Of a stretch of DNA of 64,000 nt, positions 33,071-44,330 are shown one piece after another. The notes below the pieces were generated by a model. The model ran no database searches and was not told the origin of the DNA. It was given only the letters and a program-made list of their open reading frames with translations. Each line of letters begins with the position of its first letter. The first letter of the stretch is position 1. The DNA is from Coniferiporia sulphurascens (lineage: Eukaryota > Basidiomycota > Agaricomycetes > Hymenochaetales > Hymenochaetaceae), in the NCBI GenBank assembly GCA_002794785.1, contig NBBA01000008.1, forward strand, positions 310,001 to 374,000. Reading direction: 5' to 3'. The position numbers and the translations under genes were made by a program.

Positions 33071-35562
33071 CTATAGTACTATGCGATACAGCAAACGTAC
33101 TTTGATCTCATTCTCAAACGTCTCTGCGACCTTCCTACGTTGCACCTTCTGCGCAGCAGTAACAAGCCCGCTTTCAGGTGTCCATTCGTCTGGCGTGAGT
33201 ATGACAGCTTCCAAGAGTTCCATTGATTTGAACTGATTCTTCTTTCCGGCATCGTTGAGCGCTTTGAGGACAAAGCTCTGTACTTTAGGATCGTGACAAA
33301 GCTCGGCAAGGGACGAGTTCGACTTTGAGTCGTCAAGCGCCTGACGCAAGTGCACCTCATGCGGAATGATAATCGCAATCGGCTGCTTAGCGTCTGGAGT
33401 TGCGTGCACGCATATATTCGATACCAGATTGCACGATTTGTATATCGATTCGAGTCGCTCCAGAGCGATGTACTATAAAGGCGTCAGTGATCGCAATCGG
33501 GAACATAGTTCGATTAGCATGAAAACAAACCTCGCCGCCTTGTAGTTTAATGAGGTTCTTGATTCTGTATGGAGAATGAGTCACAATAAACGACAACTTG
33601 AAACCAGAAGACGAACCTGTCAATTAGACTAAGCGTGCCATCCGGATTCCACTGGCCTACATCGCCAGTACGCAGCCAGCCATCCTTCGTGAAAATGGAC
33701 TCATCGTTATTGAGGTCATCACGTTTATAGTAACCCTTAATGACCGAAGGTCCACGTAAAAGCACCTCTCCCTGCGGTCGCTGATTCGTTGAAAAATAAC
33801 CAGCCTCAGCTACATCAAGCAGCTTGATCTCAACGGACGGGACTGGTGCGCCAACTGATCCATATTGCATGAACTCAGGGGGCAAAATCGCGCACATCCC
33901 GCACGACTCCGTCATGCCATATCCTGAGGCGACGTTAGTAAACATGGAAAATAAAGTACATTAACACCTGGGACGACTCACCCTGCAGCATGGTCACCAA
34001 AGCAAGTGACAGGAACTCCTGCGTCTCCCGACTCAAAGCCGCACCTCCGCTCATCGCCAAGCGAAGACGGCCCCCAGTCTGCTGCTTGACAGCACTGAGC
34101 ACGACAGAGTCCATAACCTGCTTGAGACCCGGCACGTTCGCCTTCTTCACAGCGATAGCACTAGAGAAGATGTTCTTCTTCAAAGAACCAGACGAGTTTA
34201 CTTTGCCGAGAATGCCTTTGCGAATTGTCTCCCAGACGGCAGGGACACCGACCATGATAGTTGGCTTGAATTCACGAAGATCGCCGAGGCATTGACGTAC
34301 CGACGCATCGGTGAGCGTCTTGACGCGACCATAGCCGATGGTCATGCCGACGAAATATAGAGCAATCTCGACGATATACTCCAAAATGTGTGCAAGCGGC
34401 AAGTACGCAAGATACGAGTCTTCCGTACCAAGATGGTGCCCAAGGAGCTCGAAGACAGCACCGACGGAAGCGATGAGATTCGAGTGCGTTATAACGACCC
34501 CTTGGGCGGACCAGTAGTGCCACTCGTGTACATAATGCATGCGACAACGTCAGCCGTAGGCCTGCGGCTCTCATCGCCCGACTTCTTCTGCCCAAGCTGA
34601 CGCAGTTCGTCAAAGCTGAAAAGCCGAAGACCTTCGCGCTTCGCCCTGAGCTCATCGAGCACCTTGGACGATGGTTCACCATCGTAGATGACGACCCTGA
34701 CGGACGGTGTGTTCTCGAGCACACGAGCCACAGTTGGGAGCAAGTCCGCGTTGGTGAAGATACCGACACTATTGGGCTCGTTGAGGGAGTGTGTCAGGCC
34801 CGACTCGCCGAGAGTGTCGTAAGCGGTAGCAATGATAGTGGAGATTGATAAACACGCGTGTGACATAAGCTGCCAATTTATACTGAAATACAAGCATGGT
34901 CAGCGCCGCTGAAGGGACTCGTCCAAAGACCGATCGCAGTGTTGAGAGCCCTGTATGCGAAGCCCGTAGGCCATACTGAGACGCCTCTCCAGCTTCCGTT
35001 GTTTAACTTTTAATGTTAAAGTGGAGGAAGGAGAGGTCATACACTGATGACAGCACGCTGACGTCAGTCCGACACACGGACTCGCCCCGTGGGCCGGCCA
35101 ACAGAGAGTGCGGGGAAGACTCGGACTCACTTGGTCTGTGCGTATATGTTGAACACGTCGTCCTTGGCGACGCCGAGCTCGACGAGACCCGCAGCAATCT
35201 CATTAGCGGTGTCGAGCACCTCGATGTAAGACAGGTACTTGTACTCGCTCAGCTGGAAGTACTTCCACGTCTTCTTCTCGATGACCTCCTTCCCGCCGAT
35301 GTACTTCTTGACGTCCTTCTCCTCCTCGTGGATATGATAATGTCACGCCACCCCAGGGCATTTTTCGTGCCGTGCGTTCTGGCAGTGAACTGAAGGACGT
35401 CGTACACTGTCTGGATGCCCTCTAATGGATGCGTGACGAGAGCGTCCTTGTGGACAGCGTTACGGCGCGTCGGCGTCTCTCCAGGCTTGACGTTGTCCTC
35501 TACGGGACGGAGGCGACTCGGACGCCATTGATGGAGGGCCAGGTAGGGAAGGGTTTGCTCAT
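33071..35562 (-). CDS. Long-chain acyl-CoA synthetase (AMP-forming), with apparent frameshifts
   Basis: ATP- and CoA-dependent activation of long-chain fatty acids. From the start MSKPFPTWPSINGVRVASV at 35562: VEDNVKPGETPTRRNAVH, EEEKDVKKYIGGKEVIEK, LSYIEVLDTANEIAAGLVEL, the P-loop IMYTSGTTGPPKG, YLAYLPLAHILEYIVEIALY, MVGVPAVWETIRKGIL, LRLAMSGGAALSRETQEFL, YGMTESCGMCAILPPEF, GEVLLRGPSVIKGYYKRDD, DGWLRTGDVGQWNPDG, RIKNLIKLQGGEYIALERLE. These are all the AMP-binding motifs of the FAA/ACSL family. Three single-base gaps break the frame: after the third codon block at 35504-35506, at about 35335, and just after the P-loop at 34498-34501. Each would be cured by one base, so sequencing error or recent decay is likely. 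The last exon is uncertain: a GTACGT donor follows EIK. Confidence 0.85.
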
Positions 35563-36986
35563 TGCGGAGAAAGCAGGTGGTGGGGAGAGTACTAGCAGCT
35601 GCGTGGGGCGGGCAAAGGTGTTGACAACCCGAGGTTGCGTAAGTTGAATTGGACACGCGACGAGTCACATTGTAGTCACACCCTCGAAACCGCGTAGCCC
35701 CGGGCCCCGGCTCGTCGGCATACCCGCGAGATACTTACCACAGATTCATACAACCATTCGAGCGAATCGAGCCACTTTCGGTGCGCGAGCGCAGCAGATT
35801 AACGAAGTCGGTCTTTGCGCGGGGGGAGTTGACAAAAGTAGTATACAAAATGAAATTGAACAGCCCCAATACAATTGATGCGCATCGTTTATGGAAAATT
35901 GAAATGCAGCCGAACTCGCCAAATCGGGGGGTCTGCAGTCTGGTTGCCTCTCAGAACGGCCTTTGCAGTGCACTCCCAGCGGCACACGCCCACACACAGC
36001 CCAAAACCAGCTTGCTACGCATTTGAGCGCTGCCTCGGCTTTGAGTCGTGACTCTGAGTCTGGATCAACTTCGAACCCCGAGGTAGGGGTTAACCGGTGC
36101 CCTCAAATCAGCATCTCAATCACACAGATTTGGAGATGCGTCTGTTGTACCAGGTTGACTTGAAGTGGTACGAGCGCTCTCGCACCTTCAAGTCTTGTTA
36201 CCGATCGAGTTTGGGAGTGGTACTTTCGCTCTGAATGGTGCCATTAATATTATCCTTCAAGTTTGAAGGACAGGAATGCGTACTGCCTCTCCGAGTCCTC
36301 CTTGGATAACACCCACTCCGAGAAACATCTATGGGCGCCCCGGTTTCATACGCAAGCCCGCAACCCCGTTGGTACCTCGATCTCATACTTTTTTTCGTTC
36401 AACTTGACGAACAAGATAGTTTCAACTCAAGCTGATTAAATCGGAAACGCCATTTTTTTAATGTATCCGAGTCGCAGCTTCGCCATCCCTGTTTCCGCAT
36501 TACCAGTTGCTTTGCAGCGTACAGTCGCCAGTCGCGTGTATCCCGGGCTCCCCAGACATCATCATCCTCATCATCCTCACCCGCCCTACGTCAACAAGAA
36601 ACTCTAAAGCACCTCTACGCCATCCGCATTAGTAACTCGCCTGGATCTGGATACCTTTCTGCGGTGTACTAGTATCCACAATCATATGATCTCGGACATG
36701 GGCGTCTGATATGCCGCAAGGCTTTCGAATATCAGATTCCTCTTCATACTTAATATTGACAGAAGCAGCCCGCACTTCGTGCTGTGCATTTCAGTCCCTG
36801 GGGTGCCTTCGGCAAAATAATAAGGTCCTGGGGTCTGCACCTCCTGCCTTACCAATCCACGCCGATACATCCTGATTCCAGGATTTTAACTTAAGTGCGC
36901 GTCATTCACTACAGGTACTTCTATACATGTCCGTGTACAACCCCATCGAGCTAAGCACCCCCTCTCCCCAACCATGTCTCGGCACG
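35563..36986. other. Intergenic with small inverted repeats
   Basis: No gene is supported. Imperfect hairpins lie near 36160-36193 (CTTGAAG...CTTCAAG) and 36247-36264 (TCCTTCAAGTTTGAAGGA, 8-bp arms). Their role is unknown. Confidence 0.4.
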
Positions 36987-39472
36987 CTAAGTCGTAAACT
37001 TGAAGAAGACACTCCGGTTCCCCTTCTTTTCCGCCAATAATAGCTCCTTCTCGCGTTCCTCATCGCTCATCGCCGCTAGCAGTTTAGCATTCCGCGCATT
37101 GAGGTATTTGTAGTAAAACTTCAAGATCACCCACAGGGCCAGAGCCACCGCTGAGAACGCGATGTTGATGGAGTTCCCAGTCTTGAAGTCTGAATTGGTA
37201 TACATCCGCTTTAGCTGCGAGCCGATAAGATCGGTGGAAGTATTTTTACTACGTACCCGGCTCGTCAGATGCTTGGTATATCTGGCTCCCCCAAACTAGG
37301 TGCGAAGGTGATTAGTACTTGGAATGCAGGACGATCGTGGCGGAATGCTCGCTCACTCCCGTAGATGTTCGCAGCTGCGATGACCATCCCTGATGCGACG
37401 GTCTTCTTCCCGATCGTGCCCATGTTCTCGGTGATCCAGGCGATGTTCAGCGGGTGGTTCATGGGCCACGACTCTACGATGCACGCCGCGAGGTACCTGG
37501 TGTGTATGTGTGTTAGAGATCGTGAAAACGACGCAAGATGGACGGATTTGACTTGCTTTACGCCTCTGCTCGCGCTATGCGGGAGCGCGCGCAAGAGGAT
37601 CCAGCCTACCAGGAACCAAGCGGCTGTTTGTGCGCACATGTCATATTAAAAATTACGAAATGTGTTAGAACAAAAAAACACGAGGTGGATAGCGGGACGC
37701 TCACCCCCGAACGCTCCATGCCAGCCTCGCTCGCCGGTACGATCAGAGCTCCATACACATATCACCATCGTAATGCATAGTAATACGTATGGCGGAGCAG
37801 TGAGCGCGTTTGAAACGAACTACGACAGGGTCAACGGTGCTCTCTAAACACCAGAATAAATTATATAGACTGGTAATTACACACCTCATTGAAATTGAAA
37901 GAGTCAATAACAGTCGGCAAATCTATGCGCATTTTTTAAATTCAGATTCAAAAGTGTACGGCGGATATAGAAAAATCACGTACACGTGCTCAGGGGAATT
38001 GTTGGCGTTTGTCCGATGAACGTTATGATCAAATGCTGCCACAGGCCAAGATCGGTAATACTGTCCTTGACGTCGATCCAAGTCACTTTCGACCTGTTTA
38101 TATGCGGAAAAGGTTACTATTTTTTTCGTTGTACAGCCCAACACCACGACGAAACTGCTGCACCGCTGCGCATACGCACTCGTATTTCTTTTTTGTGATA
38201 TCATCACGGATAACTCTGGTGACGGCTATTTGGACCTGGCGCTCGTCAAACCAGGGCTTCCAGCCGCGAAGACCGCCCTTCGTACGGGAAGCGCTGACTG
38301 GGAGGTAGAACCTATATGCCAAAAAATCATTATTGAGTAGTTGACCTTAATGTGGCAGGCCCGATAGTCCTTACCATGTGGCAATGGCAACAGCGACGGT
38401 TAACGACCCGTCGACTATGAACAGCCACTTCCAGCCGAACAAGCCCCTTACGCCACGAAGCTGGAGAAGACCACTGTCCGGGAGGTTTGGTTCAGTTTAT
38501 AATATTAGCATTATTTCGTGTGGGGAGAGGCACAGACCTTGCCATGAGGCCGCTGACGGCGCTTGCAATGCTCTGTGATAACGCCGCGGCGATTCGATTA
38601 ATTAGGCAAGCTATATGCATCAAAGACGCGCCCACCTGGACCCCCCAGAACCATGCGAGGCGCGTCGCGAGCTCCGTGCTTTTGTAGTACCCTTCGAGAT
38701 AAATCAGAGTCGCAGGAATAACGCCTCCTTCTGTGATGGCAATAACTAGAAAGAAAGAAAAGGGGGAGGACGTCGTGAGATAAATTAAAAAAACCAAACT
38801 GGAGGGGGGAAATTCAAATTGGGGAGCGCATACATGAACGGACTGTAAGGGGGAAGCACGCGTGAGACAACATCTAGAGGAGGCAGAACGGAAATAATTT
38901 CCTGTGAGGTAGCCGGCTCTGTTCGTTATCAGCGCGTGAGATAGGGTGACGAGACCCCAGGAAAACATGAGGATGGATATCCCTAGAGATAAGAACAGCT
39001 ATCAGGAGAGCGACGCGGACAACGACGAGCGTGTCTCTATGTATGTGTGTGTCTTACAGCGCACGGGACCAAATATTTTTGCAATAACGGAACCCGACAG
39101 GCAAGTCACGGAGAACAGCACGGCGTTGATCGCAGTCGCTGTGTTGACCGTGTCGATGTTGAAGCCCAGGTCCCCAGGGAGGTTATCCGTGATCGCGTTC
39201 GAGTTGTTAGTGCGGTCCATGTTGAGCACGAACGTCGTGAGCAGGATCCACGAGAAGAGGCGCACATCGAGTGTGCGTATGACCTTGGCCTCTTCCTCCT
39301 TGGAGAAGTCGAGGTCGGGGACGAAGTGCGGGTTGTCCGACTCGATAGCGGCGAGTGTGAGCGTCGGTATCTCATCTACCCGTGTGGCTTCGGCAGCAAA
39401 CTTCGAACCATCCGAACCTTCTTCTTCCGACGAGGCCTTGCGCTCTAGCTCTGAAACGAAAACGGAAGACAT
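36987..39472 (-). CDS. MFS transporter, Dal5-like family, copy 3 (one damaged splice donor)
   Basis: The third paralogue of the 16178 and 29732 genes, more diverged. Landmarks: MSSVFVSELERKASSEEEG start at 39472, ILLTTFVLNMDRTNNSNAIT, ILMFSWGLVTLSHALITNRA, VIAITEGGVIPATLIYL, GVRGLFGWKWLFIVDGSLTV, YLPVSASRTKGGLRGWKPWF, YLPTVIDSFNFNE, ALTAPPYVLLCITMVICVW, WITENMGTIGKKTVASGMVI, and a tail ending GNRSVFFKFTT. The microexon (38834-38842, VRS) is conserved, but the donor before it reads GA instead of GT (38900-38901). Keeping both flanking introns leaves an open frame with about 50 extra residues. Another intron (37497-37556) has a GC-AG boundary. It may be a functional copy with altered splicing, or one beginning to decay. 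Confidence 0.85.
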
Positions 39473-39839
39473 GGTACCACTGGCGGAGCGCTAGAAATAG
39501 CCACTAGCACTGCACAGACATAGATGGTCGGAGGGAAGGCGAAGCAACGGGGAAAAAGAGAAAAAGCGCATTTAATAGACAGGAATAGGAGAATCAATCA
39601 ATGAGGAGATAGAAGCTCGAAATTGCACCATTCAAACACAAGCGTGGATATCACTGCCGGGCTGGTAGGCGGAGCAAAAAAACTGATGGCAGACTCTGGA
39701 ACCGCGCCCGTGGAACCCGAGGTGATCGCTCCAGCCTGAGGGATCGACAACGTCGATCACCTCTATCTCTTATCCGAGTCCGAGTCCGCATCCGCGTCCA
39801 TCAAGCGCAGGCACGCATATATTCACTCTTTTCTATTTC
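39473..39839. other. Short intergenic region with degenerate hexamer repeats
   Basis: A divergent-to-tail gap. At 39775-39802 a degenerate TCCGAG/TCCGCA hexamer run is seen. No gene. Confidence 0.4.
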
Positions 39840-42482
39840 CTAGTTTCTGTACTTCGCAAACCACCACCGAATAGCTTCAAACGCCATCCCAGAGGACTCC
39901 GTCTCCTCCAGACTATGCCCTTTCCCCGGAAACCGCAGCATATCGACGTGCGTGCCCTTCCCCTTCAGCAGGTGGTACAGGTTAATCCCCTGCGACGGAG
40001 GCACGCGCTGGTCCTGCTCGCCCAGAAGCAGCATCACCGGCGCGATGATGTCCTGGGCGTGGAACACCGGCGAGCGGCGGAACAGGTGTGCGTAGCCCGC
40101 GGAGTCCAGGCGCGCCGAGTTCTTCAGCCCGAACTCGGCGTAGCACCAGTCGGGATGTCCGTCGTCGCGACCATCTCGCCTGCGTTGATCACAGGGTTTC
40201 GTAGCGCAGTCGCGCCGAAGAAGGTCGGATATTGGCCGACAACTGCGCATCGCAACAAGTGAGGAAAGGACGATCAGCAAGGAGCGGTGACATTAGACGC
40301 GATACGGCCTTACGGTGCGCAGCAATAAAGCCACCGTGGCTCCCGCCGTAAATGAATTGGCGACCGAAGCCTTCTTTGATGACCCCTTTAATGATAAGCC
40401 CCTTCGTCGTGTCTATACAATCTTGGACATCGACTTCTCCGCATTTCCCAAGAAGCTCTTTGACGTGCTTCAACCCATATCCAAGTGAGCCCGTGTAATT
40501 GGGCAAGTAGAGTGTGTCTAAGATTGTTAAAATCGTCAGTAGTAGCTCCACAAGAATGCGCTTGAAAAAGCTACGCACAGTTCTCAAGGGCAAGGGCGGC
40601 ATAGAACGGGTTGAAAGCATTTGTAGATGACATATGCGGGCCTCCATGCGGAATCATAATCGCCGGGTGCACGCTCTCCTCTTTGCCCTCACTGGCCGCC
40701 TCGTTGATCACTTCGATGACGACACTCTCCACGTGCGGCTTGTGCGGGAGGCTGAAGCTCGTCTGGCACAGTCTATCAAGTGCCATAGACACTGTACACT
40801 CCTCAACAAAACACCCTCAAACACCATCTCACGAATCGCAAACACTCACCACGAGGAGTCAACTGCGGCTTGTCGATCACGCGCATCCGCACCTCCTCTC
40901 CCGCACGCGCGAACGAACCGAGCACGAGCTGGTTCGGCACGTCTGTACGACTGCGCGAACACAGGAACGCACGTGCGCCGTCCGTCGCGAGCACGGTCCA
41001 GCTGAACACGTGCCCGCGCTCGAGCGCCTGGTCGACAACGCGCGTACATTCGCCGCTCGCGACGCACACCCGGTACATCGTGCTCACGTGCGTGCGCAGC
41101 GAGTGCAGCAGCACGTGTAGGCCCGCATCGAGCACGAGGAACGGGCGCGCGGGGAGTACCGCGAGGTACAGTCCTGGAAACTCGTCCCGCGCCGCGTCCG
41201 CGTCCCATACCGTGTCCACCAGTACACGGTCGTGCATCGTCTCGAAGTCCAGCACGCGCAGCTGCGCGCAAGAATGATGCGGCCCGCCCAGCTCGTGCGA
41301 AAGGTAAACGAGGTAGTCTTTACCGTCGTGCCTGACGTATCGGGGAGAACGGCAGGAACGATCCTTCGGCGTCAGCCGCAGAGGCACACATCGAAGGACT
41401 CCGTTTTCCGGATCGCCGGAGTCGACCTTTAAACTCCATATTGACGACGGGCGGTTATAGCATCCTAAGATCCCGGGGAAGCGACCATCCGCATGGTACT
41501 CGTATCCCGTAGCATAGATAGTACCTCCCGTTTCGTCCAACGTTGCCTGTCCAAACGACACGGTTACTGTCTCCGAGAAATTTTGGGGTTCAATACGCGC
41601 AACGATCGAGGCCAGAGTCTGGCTGCTAAAGTGATCGCGCGTTTTTTTAGAGTTAGGAGAAGGGAGCGCATCACCCTTCAGGTTCCACCGAAAGACGAAA
41701 ATGGCTGGTCTCTTCTTCCCGATGAACTTCTCGCCAAGCGGAGCCTCATAGCGGTACTTATCAAACGGTACTCCGCCATTAGCACTATAAGAACCAATAT
41801 CCGCATGCGCGTCAGCGGTGTACACAAAGCGCGTCTCATCGTTGTCAAATCCATAAGACGAAAACACTTCTGTAAGCAGGACAACTCAGCATGTTGCCGA
41901 GACTCCCGTACGACTAGTAGATTTACCATCAGTATAAAAGCCGCCGTGCGTCTTCGTCACGTCCTGCACGGCTCTCAGTGCATCGCCCTCCCAGACTTCG
42001 ACGAAGCGCTTCTTCCCATGTATGTCCTCGGCATACATTTCTCTAAAAACGACGAGTAGCCTACCGGATGGGGACGCGTAGGAGGCGACCGCATCGGATT
42101 GGTCTTGAGCGGGTGTCGCGAACTCCTCCCCGGTCTCGGGAGAAACGAAGACGTGCTTCATCATATTCCGCTTGACGTTCCGGACATGATCGCTCACAGA
42201 AGTCGTCACGCGTACGGTAAGGTTTTGGAGAACTGAAAAAAGACGTTAAATCAAATATAAACATAAGCCAACGACAGCTCCTGCGCAGACAATAATGATC
42301 TGATCTGCGCAGAAGGATAGGACTCGGGGACGGTAGTAAAATGGAAGGTTACCATCTGGGTCCTGGTCGCGATATCGCTTCTGGACGATCTGCGCGCCTG
42401 TGTATACAGGTATCTCCGCAAGATCGTAGTAGAGGTTCCCGCCCGTCGGATGCAAGTGGTCTCCATCTGGAGATGACTGCAT
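39840..42482 (-). CDS. APEH: Acylaminoacyl-peptidase (prolyl oligopeptidase family S9)
   Basis: Releases N-acylated amino acids from blocked peptides in the cytosol. From the ATG at 42482: LAEIPVYTGAQIVQKRY, then VFVSPETGEEFATPAQ and a long beta-propeller region (about 40800-42200) with IVARIEPQNFSETVTVSFGQ and GYNRPSSIW-like repeats. The C-terminal alpha/beta-hydrolase part has HPAIMIPHGGPHMSS, LPNYTGSLGYG, QDCIDTTK, the nucleophile elbow IYGGSHGGFIAAH, LLLGEQDQRVPPSQG (catalytic Asp) and FPGKGHSLEETESSG (catalytic His). The Ser-Asp-His triad is thus complete. One base appears missing in a G run at 40152-40154 (plus strand), where NAGEMVATTDIP must join DWCYAEFGLKNSARLD. The rest of the frame is sound. 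The first intron near 42230 has a weak donor and is uncertain. Confidence 0.9.
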
Positions 42483-44330
42483 GTTTAATAGCCCTTGAAG
42501 TCGACGGTGATCCCGGGTAGTCGACACAGCTCGGATAGTAGTAGTGGTATCTGTACGTGTGCGATTGGCATGGATGCTTTCTCTTTATTGCAGATGTAGA
42601 ACAGAGAGAAAGAGAGAAAAACACGTGGAAGACGCGAAGAGCGGATGCTAGACTCCAGCTTGAGTATCAATCCCGGCTTTGAAATTGGGCGCTGAGCTCT
42701 GGCCCCGCTTCCTCAAAGCGGAACACCGACAGTGAATCTGATGGATTGATACCAAGTTCCAACCTTCTACATCCTCAGAAGACCTATACCGCGGTCCGCC
42801 CGAGTCGCAAGAAACACAAGAAGAAATCCAACTGACCTATTCCTTAATCTGACCCTCCCGATTAGAGCAAAGCTGTACCGAGCAAGTCAAGTCCAAGTCG
42901 AACCTCCGAGAAGCCTCGTCTCCCAGTCCGAGTTCGCCGAGTCCGAAGCTGGGATTTATTTCTGCGCGTATAGCGGCGATAGGGTAGCACCGTAGCACGC
43001 GTACGTTGGTGTGCAAGTAAGGTAACGAGGACCCGAGTGCCAACTTGGCCCGAGGGACGGGTCGCCCCCGGGACCCCCAACTTGAAACGGCCAGCCTGTG
43101 CGGAGGCAATTTCCGGCCAAAGCCAGGGCCCAGTAGCAAAGAGGCACCTGCGTACGGCAGCCTAGGCAGCACCGTGGACAAAGGTCCAGAAAAACGACCG
43201 CATGTAGTAAATATAGCAAGTCCAACACCCCCGAGGTCCCTAGCGTACTGGCGGAGCCCTTCTACGCTTTCGTGCTGCCGCGGCAATATAATGCCGGCGC
43301 CGGTGCCGTCCGACTCCGAGTATCCCAAGTCCAAGTCCCAGATGATCCCACAATCAAACGACAACCGATAAACGACAAACAATCCTCGTACTCGCGTGAG
43401 TGCGTGCGTACGTTACGTGCGTATCCAACGACGACGGCCTGAACCCAGTTCCCGGGTCCGATCCCGATCCCGAGCCCGAGCCTGAACTCCAAGCCTACTA
43501 GGCTACTACCCGAGAAACACGGATCCGGATCCCGAACCAAGTATGTACTCGCCACTTACGGCAGCGGCTAGCCGCAAACCCGGAAGCTGGGTAAGTACTG
43601 TACTTACACCAGACTTGGGGCAGGGTCACGGTATAATGCTGCGCCGTCGCGGCGGGACAACAAGCCCTAACTCTATCACCGGTCTAGCAGTTACCGTAGC
43701 CGATCGTACGATGACTCCAGATCTGGGGACTGGCCTAGTCTAAAACCGACTCGGATGGCGACGCTCAGAGGACTAGGGCTAAGGAACCAGTTACAAACGC
43801 GTAGATATTTGACATTACACCGAAACTAAAATCGGTCCAGGCAGACTCTGTAAAAACACAATACGTACAACATGTAAGGTACTTCGGTAGTAACGAGGGC
43901 AGCAGTGGGTGGCGAGGGGTTGGAGTACTAGTCGCGGCCAGTCAGTAGTAAGCACCGGGTAGCGTCTGAGCAACGAACAATGGCGAGAAGGAACAGAACC
44001 GAAACGCAAGTCGAACAAAACGTACAGGACGCATCCCGAGAAAATGGAAACAAAAAAACAAAACTACTGAAGACCAAAAGGACCAAGCTAAGGGAGTAGG
44101 GCGGAGGAAGGGCGGAAGAAGAAGCGCACACGAAGAAAGCGAAATAAAGAATAATTATCGAAAGGGCAGAAGGTGGAAGGATACGCACGTCACAAGAGCG
44201 TCGCGCAAGAGAAAAAGATATCGTCAATATGCACCATAAAATATGCGGACCAAGGGATTCTCAAAAATAAGCAGGGATAAGAGCATCCAAGTCGAGACAA
44301 TGAGACAACAAGGCGGGAAAGAGAAGCTTT
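42483..44330. other. Intergenic region, GC-rich, with degenerate hexamers
   Basis: This 1.85-kb gap between two minus-strand genes has no supported gene. A degenerate CCCGAT/CCCGAG run lies at about 43450-43490, and TCCGAGT words recur between 42880 and 43510. Frames such as 43262-43555 follow this composition and are not called. Confidence 0.45.

Noticed and set aside
36160..36264. Two short hairpins near CTTCAAG words
   Set aside because: Arms are only 7-8 bp, there are no flanking duplications and no second copy, so chance is sufficient.
43262..43555. 97-codon minus-strand frame
   Set aside because: Its repeated Gly/Leu pattern is explained by degenerate CCCGAT/CCCGAG hexamers in intergenic DNA.
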